From the NCBI GenBank assembly GCA_030698965.1, contig JAUYLM010000032.1:1-22236 (forward strand): a stretch of 22,236 bases of DNA. The letters are read 5' to 3'. Positions 21,651 to 22,236 of this stretch are shown in pieces. Every line of letters begins with the position of its first letter. Position 1 is the first letter of the stretch. The notes beneath the pieces are model-generated. The model was given only the letters and a program-made list of their open reading frames with translations, was not told the origin of the DNA and made no database searches. Position numbers and translations under genes: made by a program. Source of the DNA: a bacterium (lineage in GTDB: Bacteria > Patescibacteriota > Minisyncoccia > Phycocordibacterales > PALSA-1337).

Positions 21651-22236
21651 ATGGACAATCAAAACACACAAAATGTACCCGCGGATATTCTTGAGGCCAT
21701 TGATTCTTCTAATGTATACGCCAAATTAGAAACAATAGCCGATCGCTACAGCCTCCACATTGACCAATTAGGACAACTAAATGCAGATACCGAGGGTGTA
21801 ATGGTTGGAAAAATAAAATCGGATAAATTTGTAGATACGATCGCAAAGAGTCTAGAAATTCCTGAAAAAACCGCTGAAAAGATCGCTATCGACATTAACA
21901 ATGAGATATTTGCAAGCATACGTGAATCCCTCCGAATAACGCAGGAAGAAGCCGAAAATCCTCCTCAGCCAGCCAGCACTACCGCAAAATCCATCCCCCT
22001 CTCCTCACCCCCCCCTCCTTCTCCCAACCCGCTCAACCTGGGCTCTGTTGATAAGCTCGAAAAGGCGGGGAACTTCACTATTGAGAAGATCCAGCCATCC
22101 AATTCCCCCCAGTACAACGATTCTCTTCTTACAAAAGAAGGTGTACTGAAGGAAGTAGAGGAAGCAGGTAAAAAAACTGGGGTGGGTGAGGGAGTTTCAT
22201 TTGTTGACCATCTCCTTTCCAATCCAGTCTCTGTCC
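21651..22236 (+). CDS. Unknown protein of the VirB6-like cluster, 3' end outside window
   Basis: The frame is open from an ATG at 21651 to the end of the window (195 codons, no stop), beginning MDNQNTQNVPADILEAIDSS. Residues 20-95 look like a helical domain (YSLHIDQLGQL, VGKIKSDKFVDTIAKSLEIP, IAIDINNEIFASIRESL), then a Pro/Ser-rich linker (about 103-128) and a further charged segment. No signal peptide or membrane helix is seen, so it is probably cytoplasmic. It begins 11 nt after the VirB6/TrbL-like gene. From memory, a domain with YxLHVDQxG followed by IFxxIRExL occurs in hypothetical proteins near VirB6/TrbL-like genes in Parcubacteria; I cannot verify it here. Confidence 0.75.
   Translation, partial: MDNQNTQNVPADILEAIDSSNVYAKLETIADRYSLHIDQLGQLNADTEGVMVGKIKSDKFVDTIAKSLEIPEKTAEKIAIDINNEIFASIRESLRITQEEAENPPQPASTTAKSIPLSSPPPPSPNPLNLGSVDKLEKAGNFTIEKIQPSNSPQYNDSLLTKEGVLKEVEEAGKKTGVGEGVSFVDHLLSNPVSV

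Noticed and set aside
21965..22222. Minus-strand ORF of 85 codons at the window end.
   Set aside because: It is antisense to the plus-strand frame open from 21651, which has normal gene spacing after the VirB6/TrbL-like gene; the Pro-rich linker accounts for the odd composition.
1..22236. UGA recoding to glycine as in SR1/Gracilibacteria.
   Set aside because: cca ends in TGA at its expected length and no conserved gene needs an internal TGA.

Overview
The window looks like chromosomal DNA from a Candidate Phyla Radiation (Patescibacteria, Parcubacteria-like) bacterium. The basis is gene content rather than any marker phylogeny: small dense genes, a helix-turn-helix protein with a YW..G.K motif of a type I associate with this group, inteins in housekeeping genes, a VirB6/TrbL-like cluster with poorly characterised neighbours, and few Shine-Dalgarno sites. 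The standard bacterial code fits: cca ends in TGA and no conserved gene is interrupted by TGA, which argues against the UGA-glycine lineages (SR1/Gracilibacteria).

Layout. 1-950: the 3' end of RNase Y, then an HU gene with its own promoter and terminators. 984-3014, minus strand: four tRNAs (Gly-TCC, Pro-TGG, Gly-GCC, Arg-TCG) interleaved with a small membrane protein, YraN, and an HTH/LAGLIDADG-like protein whose stop codon lies 1 nt from tRNA-Arg. 3053-4543: CCA-adding enzyme. 4544-5018: no convincing gene but a dense run of hairpins plus a minus-strand promoter, a candidate non-coding RNA. 5019-7992, minus: exonuclease III and a Xer recombinase split by a 418-residue LAGLIDADG intein. 8092-10391: rpsO, a NYN-domain protein, a one-pass membrane protein and a DksA/TraR-like protein. 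10536-13276: ComM (YifB) converging on a LysM/M23 peptidase, the two stop codons overlapping in one CTAG. 13345-17205: a UvrD/PcrA helicase split by a second, 362-residue intein, then ksgA with a one-base frameshift near its 3' end. 17236-22236: a four-gene envelope cluster centred on a VirB6/TrbL-like polytopic protein, running off the window.

Themes. Both inteins sit inside catalytic motifs of DNA-processing enzymes (Xer HxxRH, UvrD GDxDQ) and both have Cys at the +1 position where the families normally have Ser. The first carries two LAGLIDADG motifs. The second lacks them and carries a segment that could be a divergent GIY-YIG nuclease. Several genes have an extended -10 element reading TGCTAnnnT, or a plain -10, ending only 6-9 nt before the ATG, which suggests leaderless mRNAs. 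Two tRNAs encode CCA and two do not, so the CCA-adding enzyme is needed. No CRISPR array, insertion sequence or rRNA gene was seen.
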